From Trochalopteron elliotii (taxonomy: Eukaryota; Chordata; Aves; Passeriformes; Leiothrichidae), in NCBI GenBank assembly GCA_024734555.1, contig JANPWX010000038.1, positions 3,983,586 through 4,047,585 on the forward strand: a DNA stretch of 64,000 nucleotides. The letters run 5' to 3'. The first letter of the stretch is position 1, and the number at the start of each line of letters is the position of its first letter. This document shows, one piece after another, positions 13,429-27,200 of this stretch. The position numbers were made by a program, and so were the translations under genes. The notes under the pieces are model-generated. The model ran no database searches. It saw only the letters and a program-made list of their open reading frames with translations, and was not told the DNA's origin.

Positions 13429-16400
13429 TCATATAGCAGCTTTCCCATCCCCATCAATATCAACAGGAATGCATTTGAGATACCTGCTTCAAACAAACAT
13501 AAAGTGTCAAGATTTCCCTGACAAGAAAACAATCATGAAAGAAGTGTCTTGTACATGAAAGACACAAAAGACTTTTACAGAAGCAAAAGTCTTCAGGGAT
13601 CTCCCTCCTTCCTGTACCTCCACTACACCTGGGAGGATCAAAGAGCTGTGGATTTTCATAGCCAGATGGAAAGAAATTTGTTTAATACCTAGGTTAGAAA
13701 TAAGGTGAAGTTCGATCAGCTCAGACTAGTCCCATGTCAGAAACACAGCACCAGCAGTTTTAATAAAAAGCACTAGATGGGAGTAAAACATCAAGCAATG
13801 CCTGATTGAGGAGCAGCAGGAAGGTTTTTACAGACAGGGTGAGTAAGCAGGAGGTGCTGCTGCGAAGATGTGTCTTATTTGATGCAGCACCAGAGTGGTC
13901 AAAGTTAACTTAAAATAAATGTGTCTGGAAGTGCTGTAATAAAGTTTGGTGCACAGACAAATAACCAGAACTTCCCTGACATGATACAGGGACATGGCCA
14001 TCTGTCCAAGACAGAGTTGCTGCAATTAGAGGGAAATAGAGGAGCTACCTCATAGACTAAACAATTTCCTTCCTTAGGTGAGTGTCTAGCTGGTGGTGGG
14101 TGGTGCGTGTTCCCACCCCAAATGTAGGGGATATCTCTCTTTCAGCTGGCAGTGGAAATTGATGAGCAGAAGTCAAACACCTTGGTCAGGAGGCTAAAAA
14201 CTCAGAAATACAGGAATTTTGCAGATTTTGCTTTAAAGAAAGAAACAGCATTTGCAAACCAGAGAGATATTTACACATTTGCAGCACATTAGCAATGCAG
14301 CTTCCTCCTTCTCTAAGCCCATTACCAGAGGCAAGCAGTGCTTTCTTTACCTTTCAGAAAAGACTAATTGAATTTATTTTTTTGCATGGATCTTCTCGAT
14401 TCCCATTTGCACAGAAGAGGATGAGCTCATCTCTCAAATATGTAAATGGTGTTTGCAACTCTCCCCCTCTCTTTCCCCTTTTCTTCCTGATGCCCTTCAG
14501 GAGGAAGCTGTGTTTCCCCAGAGCATGCAGCCATTCTGAGGACACGAGGGGTTGTCACATACCATAGCCATCAGTGCATTCAAAATCATGCACCTGGGCT
14601 TACCACAGCAAGCACTGGCGGGGAGACATTATTTCTGCTTTGATTTTTATTTCACCCCCAATTGGGAAAAAAACCCAAACCCCACAAATAACTTTAGGGC
14701 TGTTGATGTAATTTTAGAGTTGATGAGAAATACCCAGGACATTTTTGACAAATGAATCTCCCTTATTACAGTAGTGTAGCATTTCTCTGCATGCAGATAC
14801 TCTTATCTGAGCATGGAAGTCAATCAGAAATGAGGCCCCCTATTGTCTGAGCCCTGTGCAGTTTGGGGGGATAAGGCAAGAGGTCCTGTGGGTATTTCAT
14901 CTTCCTCACCCTTTTCCCCACAGTTCAGTGCAGAAAGTCTCTTCCCTGGGTTGTAAGGTTAAGCAGGACCTCCCATTAACTCTCCAGAGAGACCCAACCT
15001 GATGAAAGGCTCCCAGGTCCCACCAGCACAGTGTACAGCACTGTTCCACCACTTCAGAAACAGCCAGCCCTCATAATTTCCAGAGAGGAAACAACTGCAT
15101 TTCAGTCCATGTGGGGAAAAATGGGGAATGATGAGTGGCACCTACAAGAGGGAGACAGGAAAGCAAGTGGGGAACACCGTTATGACTCCACCATGCACTA
15201 ACCCCTGCCCCCCCCCTTTCCATCTGACCCAGACTAGGACCCCTTGGGCCTTAGGAAAATGCCAGCATCGGGCAAGGTTAGGAACAGGGCCTATTCATGG
15301 CCAAGCCAGAAAAAGGCTTTTGGGGGAATAAGCTGGGGCACAATATCAGCACCCTCATGGTAGCTGTTCCATGGTGCAGGCAGGGTGGAAGGGGAAGGGG
15401 AAAGCTCTCCAGCCACAATGCTCCCCACAGTGAAATGAATGCCAGATTGTCCTCCAAGGAAGGACAGAGCACAACGCTGCCTCCACACCTTCATCTCCAA
15501 GTGCCTGGAGCCATGTGGGTGCCAAGGCTAGGGCCCTGGGGTACTCCATGTTGTTGGAGTATTGAGGTCATGGAAGATTACTCCTTCCCTACTTGCTGCC
15601 TTTGCTGCTGCTCTTTCTTCACTCCATCTGCACACCCCCATCACTTCATCTCCTTCTCTTTGCTCACATTTCTCTTTCCCTCTTGCAACTTGTCTCTTTC
15701 CCTGTAATTTATCCTCTGCCTTGACAGCCTTTGGCTGGCCTGTCCGTGCCGTGGTTCCTGGAGAGGGCATCATGCCACATTCCAGCACAGAAGCCCAGCA
15801 AGTTATTAGATCCACACTCACCTACAGTTCTGCACCTGCAGCACTGACAGTGCTGTCTTCCTTTCCCACTGCTGAAATAGAGAACTTGCTTCATGTGAAA
15901 GCCAGCAGCTGCTTTACCAACAGTTCCTGTAGGATTGATAACAAAGACCACCTCCAACACCCACTGAAGGGCAGTTTTGCTGCACAGGTTTTCCTGCTCT
16001 CACAAGTAAGCAACAGGCACGTCAAGCAGAGAGCAATCTGTCATTGAGAGGCAACATTGGACTAAGGAGTTTGGGGGCAGGAATACAGCAGTAACTCACA
16101 GGAGACAGAATTAAAACAACTCTAATTAAATAAGCCTTCCACACAAAAATCACAGAGTCAAAATGACATACATCAAACAGGACCTATCTGTTTTTATTTA
16201 ATTGGGACTAGCCTTTCCCAAAGAAAAGGGCTGATAGGTAATTCTGTTTGTTTACTCAGTCCAGTTGTATCCCATTGGTATTAATTATTTATTTAATTTC
16301 TCTGTGCATAAATGATGAGACATACTAGCCCAAAACAGTGACACTGAAAGCTATATCTATTAACTGATGTTTTGCATAGAGAGCAAAAATGCTACCATGG

Positions 16401-18194
16401 AACTTGCATTATCATATAACTTAGGAAATAGAGAGGAAATGGCCTTTTCAATTCTCCGAAGCATGCAATTTGACAATTCTTAGCAGTCTTATCTTGTGCA
16501 GAGATTAGAACTAGGCAAATAAATTAAAGCAGTGTAATCAATGAATGCATTCCTTTTTCCTGTCTGTGAAGAGGGGAGGGAGGCTGGGGTAACATCAGGC
16601 AGTCAGGTTAATGAATGTGTTCAGAGGCCAGAATTACTAAATGAGTATTTGTGCACACACACATACACTGAGCTATTGATTACTCATAACCCTATTTGCA
16701 AAGAAAACTCCTCTGAATAGTTTGCAGTTCTGATTAGACATTGGAACTGTGAGGTTGTCTGTAGGGAGTGCAATTAAAAATATCTGTACCAGCCTAACTT
16801 ACCAAGTTTATTGATTTAACTGCACCAGCATAAAAAGCTCTCAGGTGCAGGATATTGCATTGCATTACAGGTTAGAGTTTGTATCATTACACCAGGTTAG
16901 CTGAACACAGGCAACATTGTTCTACCTGTGATCAGCCTGAATGACTCAGCTCCAAGGGTGACTTGAGAGCCTAGCACAAAACACCGGAAGATTGGTCTCA
17001 GCTACAAGATCAAACATTTCAATCACAAATGAGTTTTAAATGTGCAAATATTATTTCAAATATAAGGTGGTAAGAAGCATTTCTAGATCAGAGACTCAGG
17101 GCTCAATGTTTTCTGCACTGCTCCAAATCCCCTCAGCTTTGGGGTCTATAGTATTTTCTCATCAGGAAGCTGAGAGAAGCACACAGAGCTGCCCCACCTC
17201 CGAGCACATTGTAAAGTAGGGGTGTTCAAGGGTCAGACTGTTCCAGAAGCAAGGGCAGTACCCATCCCAAAAATGCACACAGTAATCCAGATAGACAGCA
17301 AACAGATTTATTGTGATAGCTGAACCATCTGATCTGCCTAGCCTGTGTGCTATCCCTTAGGGAGTGTAGATTATCTCCTCTCTAATCTCCTCTCACCCTT
17401 CCCCTAACCTGCAGAATGCTACCTGCAAACACACACTGTTTGGTCTAGCCTTAAACTGTTAGCTGTTCGCCTCAGGGCCCTACCTTCTATTTGCTCACAA
17501 AGCCCTTGGCACATTTTGTCATGGCATAAAGAAGAGGAGAGCCCATTTGATTTGCTCCTTGGCAGCTGCAGCTTCCTCAGGTTACCTCTTTGTTTGGGAA
17601 TAATAGCACTTTTCATACCTTGGATAAATACGCTCAATCCTCTTATAATATTACCCCCATGTCTGCACATTCACTTCAGCTGTTTGTCCTGGGATGCTTC
17701 CAGCTATTTTCAGTGTCTTTGTATGGGCATTCAAAGGCAGGTCTTTGTCTCCTACAGCAAGATGCCCAGTGTAATGCCAAGTGGTGACCAACTGCACCGC
17801 TCTGGGAAGTGGCAGCTTTTTGGATTGCCAGACAGAGCAGGGGGCAAGAGGAGTCACCATAAGATAACTGCAGGCCCATTTCTCTCCAAGTGCCCCACTG
17901 CAGAAGAGAGGAAACAAGCTGCTAAAAGATCCACCCTTTCACTCCCTATTTTCAGGTCTCCTTCTCCAAGGTACCAGCTGAGTAAAGCCACCCAGATGAC
18001 AAAAGGCAGTCTGCTGCATTCACCATCATTCCCCAGGGCCCAGACCACCTCCCCTGCTTTCCCCAAAAACTGGCTTCTTCCCCTCCTCTGCAGGTGAAAT
18101 CTGCTGACCTGGGCTCCCCCACCACCACATCAGGCTTTTCAACAAGAATATGAAGTAGCTGAATTTGATACCAGGGCTGTGTGAAGCTTCAACA
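13429..18194. other. gene-free sequence; AT-rich candidate conserved element at 16.1-17.0 kb
   Basis: No supportable gene. The longest open frame of the window (17,516-18,097, plus strand) starts at TTG and has no recognisable domain. About 16,100-16,960 contains TAATTA at 16,123-16,128 and 16,282-16,287, a TGTTTAC site, ATCAAT-type cores and no repeats, which would fit a distal enhancer. The block around 15.2-15.8 kb is GC- and C-rich. Confidence 0.5.
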
Positions 18195-18224
18195 CCCTAA
18201 CCCTAACCCTAACCCTAACCCTAA
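18195..18224 (+). repeat. interstitial telomeric repeat, (CCCTAA)5
   Basis: Five perfect tandem copies of the vertebrate telomere unit CCCTAA (TTAGGG on the minus strand), flanked by ordinary unique DNA (...CTTCAACA before, CAAGTGCAAG after). There is no variant unit within the array. The short perfect array in unique flanks resembles short interstitial telomeric sequences thought to arise during double-strand break repair. Confidence 0.97.
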
Positions 18225-21200
18225 CAAGTGCAAGTGTTGCCATTCAATTTGTAATAACATCCAATGCATTACAAGAGGGAGCCATTACAGTAGTGCTGAA
18301 CACTGAACAGTTTCTGCCCCCAGCCCAAGAACAAAACCATCAGGAACTGTTTGGTCATACTCCAATACTTCTTTTTTCACTTTGCATTGCAGTTAAACAT
18401 AGCTGAAAACGACTTTATCCTGATACAAGTTTTGTAGAACATTGTGGTAACATCAAAGAGTTACTTGCTGGTATTTGCCAAGCCCTCAATTGCATTGCCA
18501 TGCAGCCAGCTAGAAAAGAGTCCCACAGAAGGGTAGTATTTGATGGCATAACTTTGTATGGCATAACAGAGAAAAAAAACCCACAGTGCTTTTCAAGTGA
18601 ATTAATAGTGTTTTATTTTTTTTTTTAAATGGGGAAAAAATGCAGGAATAAAATAAAAAAGGAAATCAAAAGCACATCACAGTGTGCAAACCCCCTCCAT
18701 TCAGTCACTCCAAAGCAGCAAGAACAGCTCATATTTGTATGAGTCGGAAAGTAAAATCTGCCAAACCCTTTCCCACGAAATTATTTCAGGGAATACTACT
18801 GAATTCAGAATAGCAGCAGTACTGTTATTTAACTTAAACACTGAGCTCATATTTTAGTTTGATTTTGCCCTTTGCATCTCAGACCCACCATAAAGCAGCC
18901 ATCCCTGCAAGGGGAAGGGGCTGTGCTTGACAACACACTACAGAGCCCTGGGGGAACCTTTGGTTAACGATTCACAGGCAAAGCTCTGCCCTTGGAAGAA
19001 GAGCTTTAAAATAACATTAGACCTTTTCTAGAGGAGACAGTCTGATTAATAAGGTCTCATCCAAAAGAATCTTAGCTATTAGACCAGTTAATAACAGAGA
19101 CCAAAGATAAAAGCACAAGTACAGCTGAGGTGTGCCTCTGTGAGATCCTTAAGTGAGTGGAGAAAAACAATTGAGAGCTGTACAGTTGAGGGAGATACAA
19201 GACCTGCTCCTGCTCAGACTTGTAAACAACACTTACTCTCTGTAGCAGGAATAAGAATAAGGCCACAAATCATCTTCATTGCTTCATGCATCCTTCTGAA
19301 TGGGAAAGAAGGCAGGGAGAAACACGCAAATACCAAAACCTGCTGAGAAGTTGCACGAGGCTGGCTCTTAGTGCTGAGCTGCCCTATTCCTTTCTTTTTG
19401 CAGTAGCAGCTTCTCCAAATAAATTATGGCTTGAGGCCTTTTAAACCTGAATTGGTCCTTCAGCACCATTTGACTGGGCTTCTCTCTTTGGGAGTAAAGT
19501 CCCCACAGTGATGACAGACCAAATCACCTCCTGTCACCTCTCCACCCTCCCTCTGTGCTTGAGGGGCACATGGTGAGGTGCAGGGACCCCTGCCCAGCCA
19601 CCCTCTGGCATGGCAGCTGGTAACTACTGCTTAGGCTCAAACAAGGGCTCTCTACCAGCCTTGCCTCAAGGCTATACAGACACTCACTTGCCTGTGGACC
19701 TGTGCTAGCATGTGTATTTTATTCTAATAAAAATTCTACCCTTCCCTAACACAGCTTGATGGGGGGCAGGGGGTTTGCCTTTAGAGATGATGGTTCACTG
19801 ACTAGAAACAGCACCAGACAAAAAAGCATCCAAAAAACCCAACCAAACTTCAAAAAAACTCAAATGCACATTCAAAGAGAGAATAAGAAAATATTGACCA
19901 GAAACTTAAAATCTTACTATCAGACCTCATTTTCTGACATTCAGAAAGCAAAAGAGTGAATTTACTTTTTTTCCTCCTTTTGAAGTTGGCAAGTGTCTCT
20001 CAGCTCTGTAGTGAAGACATGAAGGTGAGGAAAAAATGCAACAGGGATTAATGTTTTGTTTTCCTATGATGCTCCAAGGCAGGATTTTTCTTATGCTTTC
20101 TAATGCATGAAGCATTATTAAAAAAAAAAAAGTCAGAAATTTCCATCAAAATCACCACAATTTACAGATAGAAATCAGCATATCTGTTTCATCAGGCCCT
20201 TAAGAATATTTGCCTGAAGGGTTTCTTATCAAATCATGACAGATGCATAACAACACTACTAAAAATGTAGTCTCTATTACTAATGCATTTAATGCATATA
20301 ATATTATGTGAATAATATTATACTGTATCTATTATCGGACAGCTGTCTTACTGCAGTGTCTTGTATAACCCCTTTTTCTTCATAGAGCCCCAGCAAGTAA
20401 AGCATGCAAAACCCATATACTCTTTTTAAAGCTCCTGGTTGCAGAAGATCTGAGATGAGAAGGAGCACCCTGAGGCCACTGAGAAATTCTGTCTAATCAA
20501 AATCAGAGTGTTCTTCTTGTCTTTTTAGATGGGTTACTTCTCCACAGTGCTGTCATCTTCTCCTTTCAGGAGAAAAGAGGATTTTTTCACTTGAGTAAAC
20601 CTCAAAGCAAATCTTGTCCTAGTCCTCCTCCCCTCCCCAGGCATGCAGTGGGCACAATGGCCCACAGGGTCCTTATGTTTCTACAAGCAGCAGGTGGTTT
20701 CCTGGTGTTTCCAGACAAAAACTTACACTAAATTAAAGAGAGAGGAACTGCAGGTCATCCAAAGGCCAGTTCTTCTGCGAGTGCTGAGGAGAACATCAAG
20801 GGGCCCAGAGAACCCAACCCAGTGGTGCTCTCTGCCTGTGATGGATAATGATGAGGAAGAAGAAAGGACCAAAGTGCTTTCAAGATGACTTATGCTTAGA
20901 GAAGAATAGCAGACAGGGAATTTAGAAGGAAAAAGCGAATATTAGTTAACAAGAGCAGAAATGGTGGTCGACAATCCTGATATTTTTACACACATTTCAA
21001 ATTTTAGGAAAAAAACGCTAACATTAGAACTTGAAAATCATTATGGGCAGCTGGGACAGATCAGAGATGTGGACAATCTGGTCTGCAGGTCACCAGAAAA
21101 CAGCAAGCAGAAGAAATTCAAGCCTACTTCTGAACCCTGCCAGGATACAGAGCATGTTTCCCTGTGCTGGCATGGCTGCTGTTTTCCAGGGACAGGATCT

Positions 21201-24200
21201 GAGCTGGTTGCTGCACTCATTTCCTCAGTAGTTGTTTTCTTGGAACTCAGCATAGTACTTCTTCCTTTTTTTCCCTCGCCAATAGAAAAACATGTGATGT
21301 TATTTAACGTGACATGCCAGCTTTCCCATCATTTTAATTTCTTTCAAGGAGAAGCACCCCACACAGAAATACACAATGCTACACAATAGCGTGCCAAAAG
21401 GTCTGAGTGGAGAGCAGGGAACTTTTTTGGAGTGTGTCTAAAACGGTGACATGTAATGCAGGGTTTTTTCTTCATTTTCTTTTCTTTCCCCCTCTTTTCA
21501 GGGCTTCCAGTCAAGTGACATTTTGTTTGATATTCACATCATTTCCCAATTACAGTTCTTCTAAAATTCTTGTGAACAGCTGAATAACTCCTGGTGTGGC
21601 TTTGTTACAGCTCATTTCACTGCATTAGCTTCCACTACCTCTCCTCTTCAGAGGCTGAACCTGGAGATGAGGTTCAAATCTCCCCCTCGCATCACTCCCT
21701 CTCCACTTTCACTTTTGCTGAAGCACATCCCTCTTATCTCGACTTCCATTTCACAACATTTCTATTATGGCCTGGTTTAGCGTAATTCTCCCAGTGTATG
21801 ATAGCTAAAAGAAAGGTTAAAAGGTATCCCAGTGATATAATTGCCCAGCAGCTCAGCACTACTTACCTGAGGCATTCCTGAGCAGGCAGGGAACTCACAG
21901 ATGAGAAGATCAAGAGCTGTAACATGACTCTTATGTTCAAGACTCTCCAGCACACTTTCACAGTTGAAGGAGAGCAGTACATTCAGGGTAGGATATTCAG
22001 AAGCAATAAAATAAAGGAGCAATCCACTTTTTATGTCTTTGAAAAGATGGATGCTTGTTGAACCTCTCTCCTGCAAATATTTGTATTCACCAGCAACTTC
22101 ACAGATATAACACAGCCCATTGAATGCCACTGACAGGGCTCTCTCAGGTTAGACTGTTCACACGGGGAAGAATTTTTTCTCCAGGCACAGCAGTATAAAG
22201 TCTGGCCCAGAGGCCAACCTAAATGGATAGAGCAGTCCTAGCCCTGCAGACCAAGTGCTCAGCAATCTGCTTTCTCTGATTTCCCTCTCCCCATATTAAA
22301 ATAGCTGTGCAAAAGACAGAGTGGAAAATGACACGCTCATGGAGAAGATCACAATCACCAGTGGGTTCGCCTGCACTTACAAAATGGATTCTGATGGTAG
22401 TCAGCCAAAAGTCTGAGGGATTTTTTTGCTGCACATATCTTACATGCTTATCACTCAAATCCAGGGCTAAACCAAGGGTCTTTTGCTCGACGTAGACGCA
22501 AAAGAGAAGATTCCAACTAAATATTCTCAAGAGATAAAAAACCACAAAAAAGTGTTTTTTTATGGCAAACTATATGGCAAATTATAGAAAATTAATGAAC
22601 ATTGGCAAAAGAGTAAATACAACATAACATCATTTATCATAGCATAGACTTAGCCCATTGCACATACTACATTCCATGAGAAGAGAGTTAAAAGAAGAAA
22701 GTGAGAAAAACAGAAAGACAGGAAAGATATAAAAAACCAGACACATAGCTACCAAGTCCTGGGTTGCAGCGATCTAATACTCCAAGATTAAGGTAGGGTT
22801 AAAGGACATTGTGCTTGCTTTGTGGTCAGGCTTTTTAAAGCCTTGGCCCATCCTGGGCCTTCTTCCCAGGAGGGATTTCTTGTCTCTCAGCCTCTTGGGG
22901 ACTGGGGTAGGTGACACTGGGGCTGCCTCCAGTGTGCCATGATTGACAGACACTTTGGGGCTGGCAGGTCTGGGGCAGGGCACGACCTCACCAGAGCAAG
23001 GCCTGGCTCACCTCCTGCCACTCATTCCAAGTCCCCAAAGTGTCTCAAAACAGATCACCTTTTCCAGTCTCTGACAACATGCAGATCACTTTTGCATGCT
23101 GTGATATAATGGACACTCCGTGGGGCTGGAGGGGAGCTTCACAAAACACATGATGTTTATTTAAAATGGCTTCATGCCTAGACAGAGACTAAAGAAACAC
23201 TTCAGTGCAGTTACCAGAGTGTGCACTTTGGGGATTTATTTTTTTTTTTTTCCTGAAGAGGTTGCAGAAAGAACCTAAGCTGCTGCCAGGCTCAGTAGAA
23301 AAGGAAAGAGGGTGGGGAATCAGGAGCCTTCCACTGGCATCTCAGCTACGCTGTTGATGTTATGCAATGAAGAGTATTGCAATGACCCTGTGCAAAGAGA
23401 ATCCTGCATCCACAGGCTGGTCTCAGCACTGAGGTTAACATAATTTTTTTCACCCTTCCCTTCCTCCCTCCTTATGCTTAGGGAACACATTCCTCCACCC
23501 AGAACCCATTCCCAGCTCACACCTGTGCTGGGAGGTTGAGATGTCCTTCCTTCCCCAGCCCAGAAGCCAAGCAAAGATTATCTTGAGGTCACCTTTTCAG
23601 CAAGAGGCATATTTCTGAGAACATTCCTGACCACAGAGTACCCACCATGCTCTGCTTCTGCTGCACTGAGCCAAGAGTCTATAGATTTCCTGCTCTTAAA
23701 ATACATTAATGTAATAAAAGTCAGAATTACACAGCCTGGTGTTTGTGATTTACAGTTCTGGGCCAAACATAACAAGTAAGAAATAAGAACATCCTGTGGC
23801 AACTCCAACAATCCAAGACTGTTACACAGGAAGGTGAACTTTTTACCTGCAATGAGTTATCGTGTCCATTACAGGCAAAACAAAAGTGACAGAGAAACAT
23901 CTGCAATACCTTTTCTCTGGTTTTCAAGCGGGTAGATCAACACTGCTAATGACTGGCCTTGGCAGCTGTCCTGTCTAATTACCAGCTGCTCTCTGACATT
24001 ATCATCTAATATTAATACCACTGGAAACCCTTGTTACATTCAGTTTATCATGATGTCATATCTGGCTTCTTGTCTGTCTTCTCCATATCTGCATGGTTAA
24101 CCTAGACCTATATCCCTCCCTGCTTCCAGACCAAGTGGGCATTCTCAGATCCTTTTTGTTGAAGGTGATTTTTAAGAAAAACATCACAGGACAAGGAAAT

Positions 24201-27200
24201 CACTGTGTTAGACATTCAGTTTTTGCACTACAACCAGCTTTAATCTGTCCAGAGGCTCTTTTTTTCCATATCCACATAGGTAGTTAGTCTTTGTGCACAA
24301 GCATAACCCCAGTGACCAACTAATGAGGCTGCATTTTAATTTTAAAATGTGTTCTGACCTGAAGAAAAGTGCTGTTCCTGGCACTGACTGAAAAACTTCT
24401 GTGAAGGGCAGCACTTCAGCACTGTACCTGTAGCACCCAAGAGGAGTAACCCTGAGACAAGACCTTTGCCTTTCAAGCGTCTGTATCAATAGCAGAGACA
24501 GGCTTTTCTGATTGCTTCAACGAGAAAAAAGGGAGAATGGTCGTTTAAAATGCATTTAAATGAATTACCTTAATGACATTTCTGAAGGGAAACCAAAGGC
24601 CTGTCCTATTCAGGAGAAAACTCTGGTTGAGGATACACAGTACCATGTGTTTGAGGCTCTACAAAAACACCAGGACAAGATGCATTGGAGCTATAACTCA
24701 GTCTGCAGGGTCTGCAGGCTTTTCTGGGGGCAATGTAGGTTCTGAATGTCACATTGAGAGCACAGAAAATCAAAGTATTGTATTGATCTCCAGGTTAAAT
24801 TTGTGGCAAATAGTAGGAGTTTGTTTTTTCTTGCTAGCACACTTCATCAGCCAGACACCCAGAGGAACACATCTGCAGGGATGGCATGGGAGGAGCCAGA
24901 TCATGCCTTTGAAGCAGAGATGTTTTGGCTTCCACTTCGTACCACCTTCTAGAAAAGAGGCCCTGTTTCCCCCAGAATGGATATAAACTGGACATTTTCC
25001 CTAAGCTAGTCAGCTTGCTGTTATTACCTATGAGCTGCTTTTTTTTCCTCCTCTCTTGCCAGACCCCCAGGGAGATGAGTCCCAATTCCTTCAGCCTTGC
25101 CACCTCAGCCCGCCTTCCTCCTGCTGGCAACAGCTGCTGTGACACTGCTTCAGAAACCAGGTGCTTCCAAGGGGTACAAGCTGCATGACCTCACTCTGTA
25201 TAAAAGGGTCACATTAGTCACGGAAAGTGCTTCCAGGAAGGCTAATGAAAGGAAATGGACCCAGGCACTGACGCTCTGCATACTAAGTATCTCTTACTGC
25301 AAGGATCTTCTCTGCTTTTCAATTAAATAATATTCAAAGGAAGTATTGGTCACGAACCTTTTCCACTATCATCCTTAATAGCTGGTAAAACAGCTACTTT
25401 GACCCCTTGATGATGTTGCATGACCACAAAAGCAGTGGAAGAGGGAATGCTGTCATCAGGCTCAGTAAGTCAGAAAGGACTGTGCACATGAGGTGGAAAT
25501 TTTCTCACAGATATCTGCTTTGAGGGTCTAAGCTCCCATTCACTCCCAGCTGCCCTCTGGTACCTCCATGATATTCACCTGCCAGAAAACCAGCAGTGGT
25601 TTTAGTAAAGAGAACCTAACTTGGCAGCTAAAGTTATGATCATGCCACTAATGTACACAGGTGTCATCTTCACGGGAGGGCAAACACAAGTCCTGAGCTA
25701 CCACACACAAATTTAGGCACAAGTCTAATATAAATTTAAAAATTGCCCTTTTAGCATGTCATTAAACATAACAAATCTGAATCTGAATTTAATTACCCCA
25801 GAGAGTAAGTGAACACTGAACGATTCTATACTTAGGGTCCTTCAAAAATCACAAATAGAGTTACTGTATCTTAAATACACATATGCATACATACAATGTC
25901 TAGTTCATCATCAACAGGAAGACATTTTCCAACTCTTCTCCTTCTGCAAGTTTTCCTTTTTTTTTTACTAGCATTTTGTTTTCCTTTTTCTCTTCAGTGT
26001 AAACGGCAAGAAATAGGCTAATTACATTTTTGAGTATTTACACTGTTCTGGAGTTTTTTAAGAGGATTAAGGAATGTCAGAATATATACATGCCACAAGA
26101 AACAGCTGAGCACTAGGGTTAATATGATCAAAGGGCATATATGCATCTGGATATTCTCCTCTGTTTTTTGCTTGCAGAGTAAGTATTGGGATCTGTGTCC
26201 ATAATATAAACAATATAGAGCACAAGAATGATGGAGAGCAAAGTGGGAAGGACAAACAGAAGTTGTTTGATATAAAACCTCACATTTGAGTTTTTCTTAG
26301 AAAACATAATAATGCTTCAGAAGACAGAAGGTAGAGGATTTCCATAGCATCAAACACTACTTGCTGAAGTGTGGTACCTGTACAGAAAAGTCTCTGCCTC
26401 CTAGCAAAAGAGAACCAAAATATGAAGCTGGTAGAATCTGCAAAATTCAAGCAGCCAAATAAGTGTGTCAGTTGTGTAAAACTCAAATAGACTTAAATAA
26501 ACACAAGTCTGCTGAATCTCCAGCCAGTACACAGCAGCAGCAGCTTGGATCTCCACCATTTCCCCAACTGGGTTACAGGACACTCCAGGCTTCTACCATC
26601 ATTCTCTCTCTTTCTCCCGATGGCTGGTGATCTTCCATGCATCTCTGAGAGGATATCAAAATGTTTTTAACCTTATCACCTGCTGAAGTAGCTTTAACCT
26701 TATCATTGCTGAGTTCAGAAAAAGAATTTTTTATTTTTTTTTTACTTCCAGTGACGTATGATTTTCTTTAAGCTTCTGATTTCAGGAGAGCAGCTGTAGT
26801 GCAAGGTGAGGATGATTGATTATTTTCTTGCAGAGCAAGCAAGAGCCCTAAACCTCTCTGGAATTACTTTAGACCCCCATCACTGGTGTTTCCCATTAAT
26901 TTCATTCAAGCAGATTGTTTCAGGTGAATGATCTTATTGCTTCTGGGTACATTTTCTCAGGACTGGCAAATTCAGACCTTTTTGAGAAAACTTGCAAAAC
27001 CAAAGTGCTCACTCCCAGCTGGTTGCTTGCTCCCTTGGGATGCACATGTACTCCTCCTGTCAGGAAAGCCATTCTCAGCCCACCTGCGAAAAGGAATTGT
27101 TATTTTCTCATTTGAATGTTGAAGTGACACCAGGTGAGACAACAAACCGTGCCAGATGGAGAGGTCAAGGCAGCCCAGTGCCATTTACAGCCTCCAAACC

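Noticed and set aside
15562..16047. 161-codon plus-strand open frame in a C-rich region.
   Set aside because: C/T-rich sequence lacks stops on this strand. No domain, signal or splice support was visible.
17516..18097. Longest open frame in the window (193 codons, plus strand).
   Set aside because: It starts at TTG, has no internal early ATG, no recognisable domain and unremarkable composition. This length is expected by chance in 64 kb with six frames.
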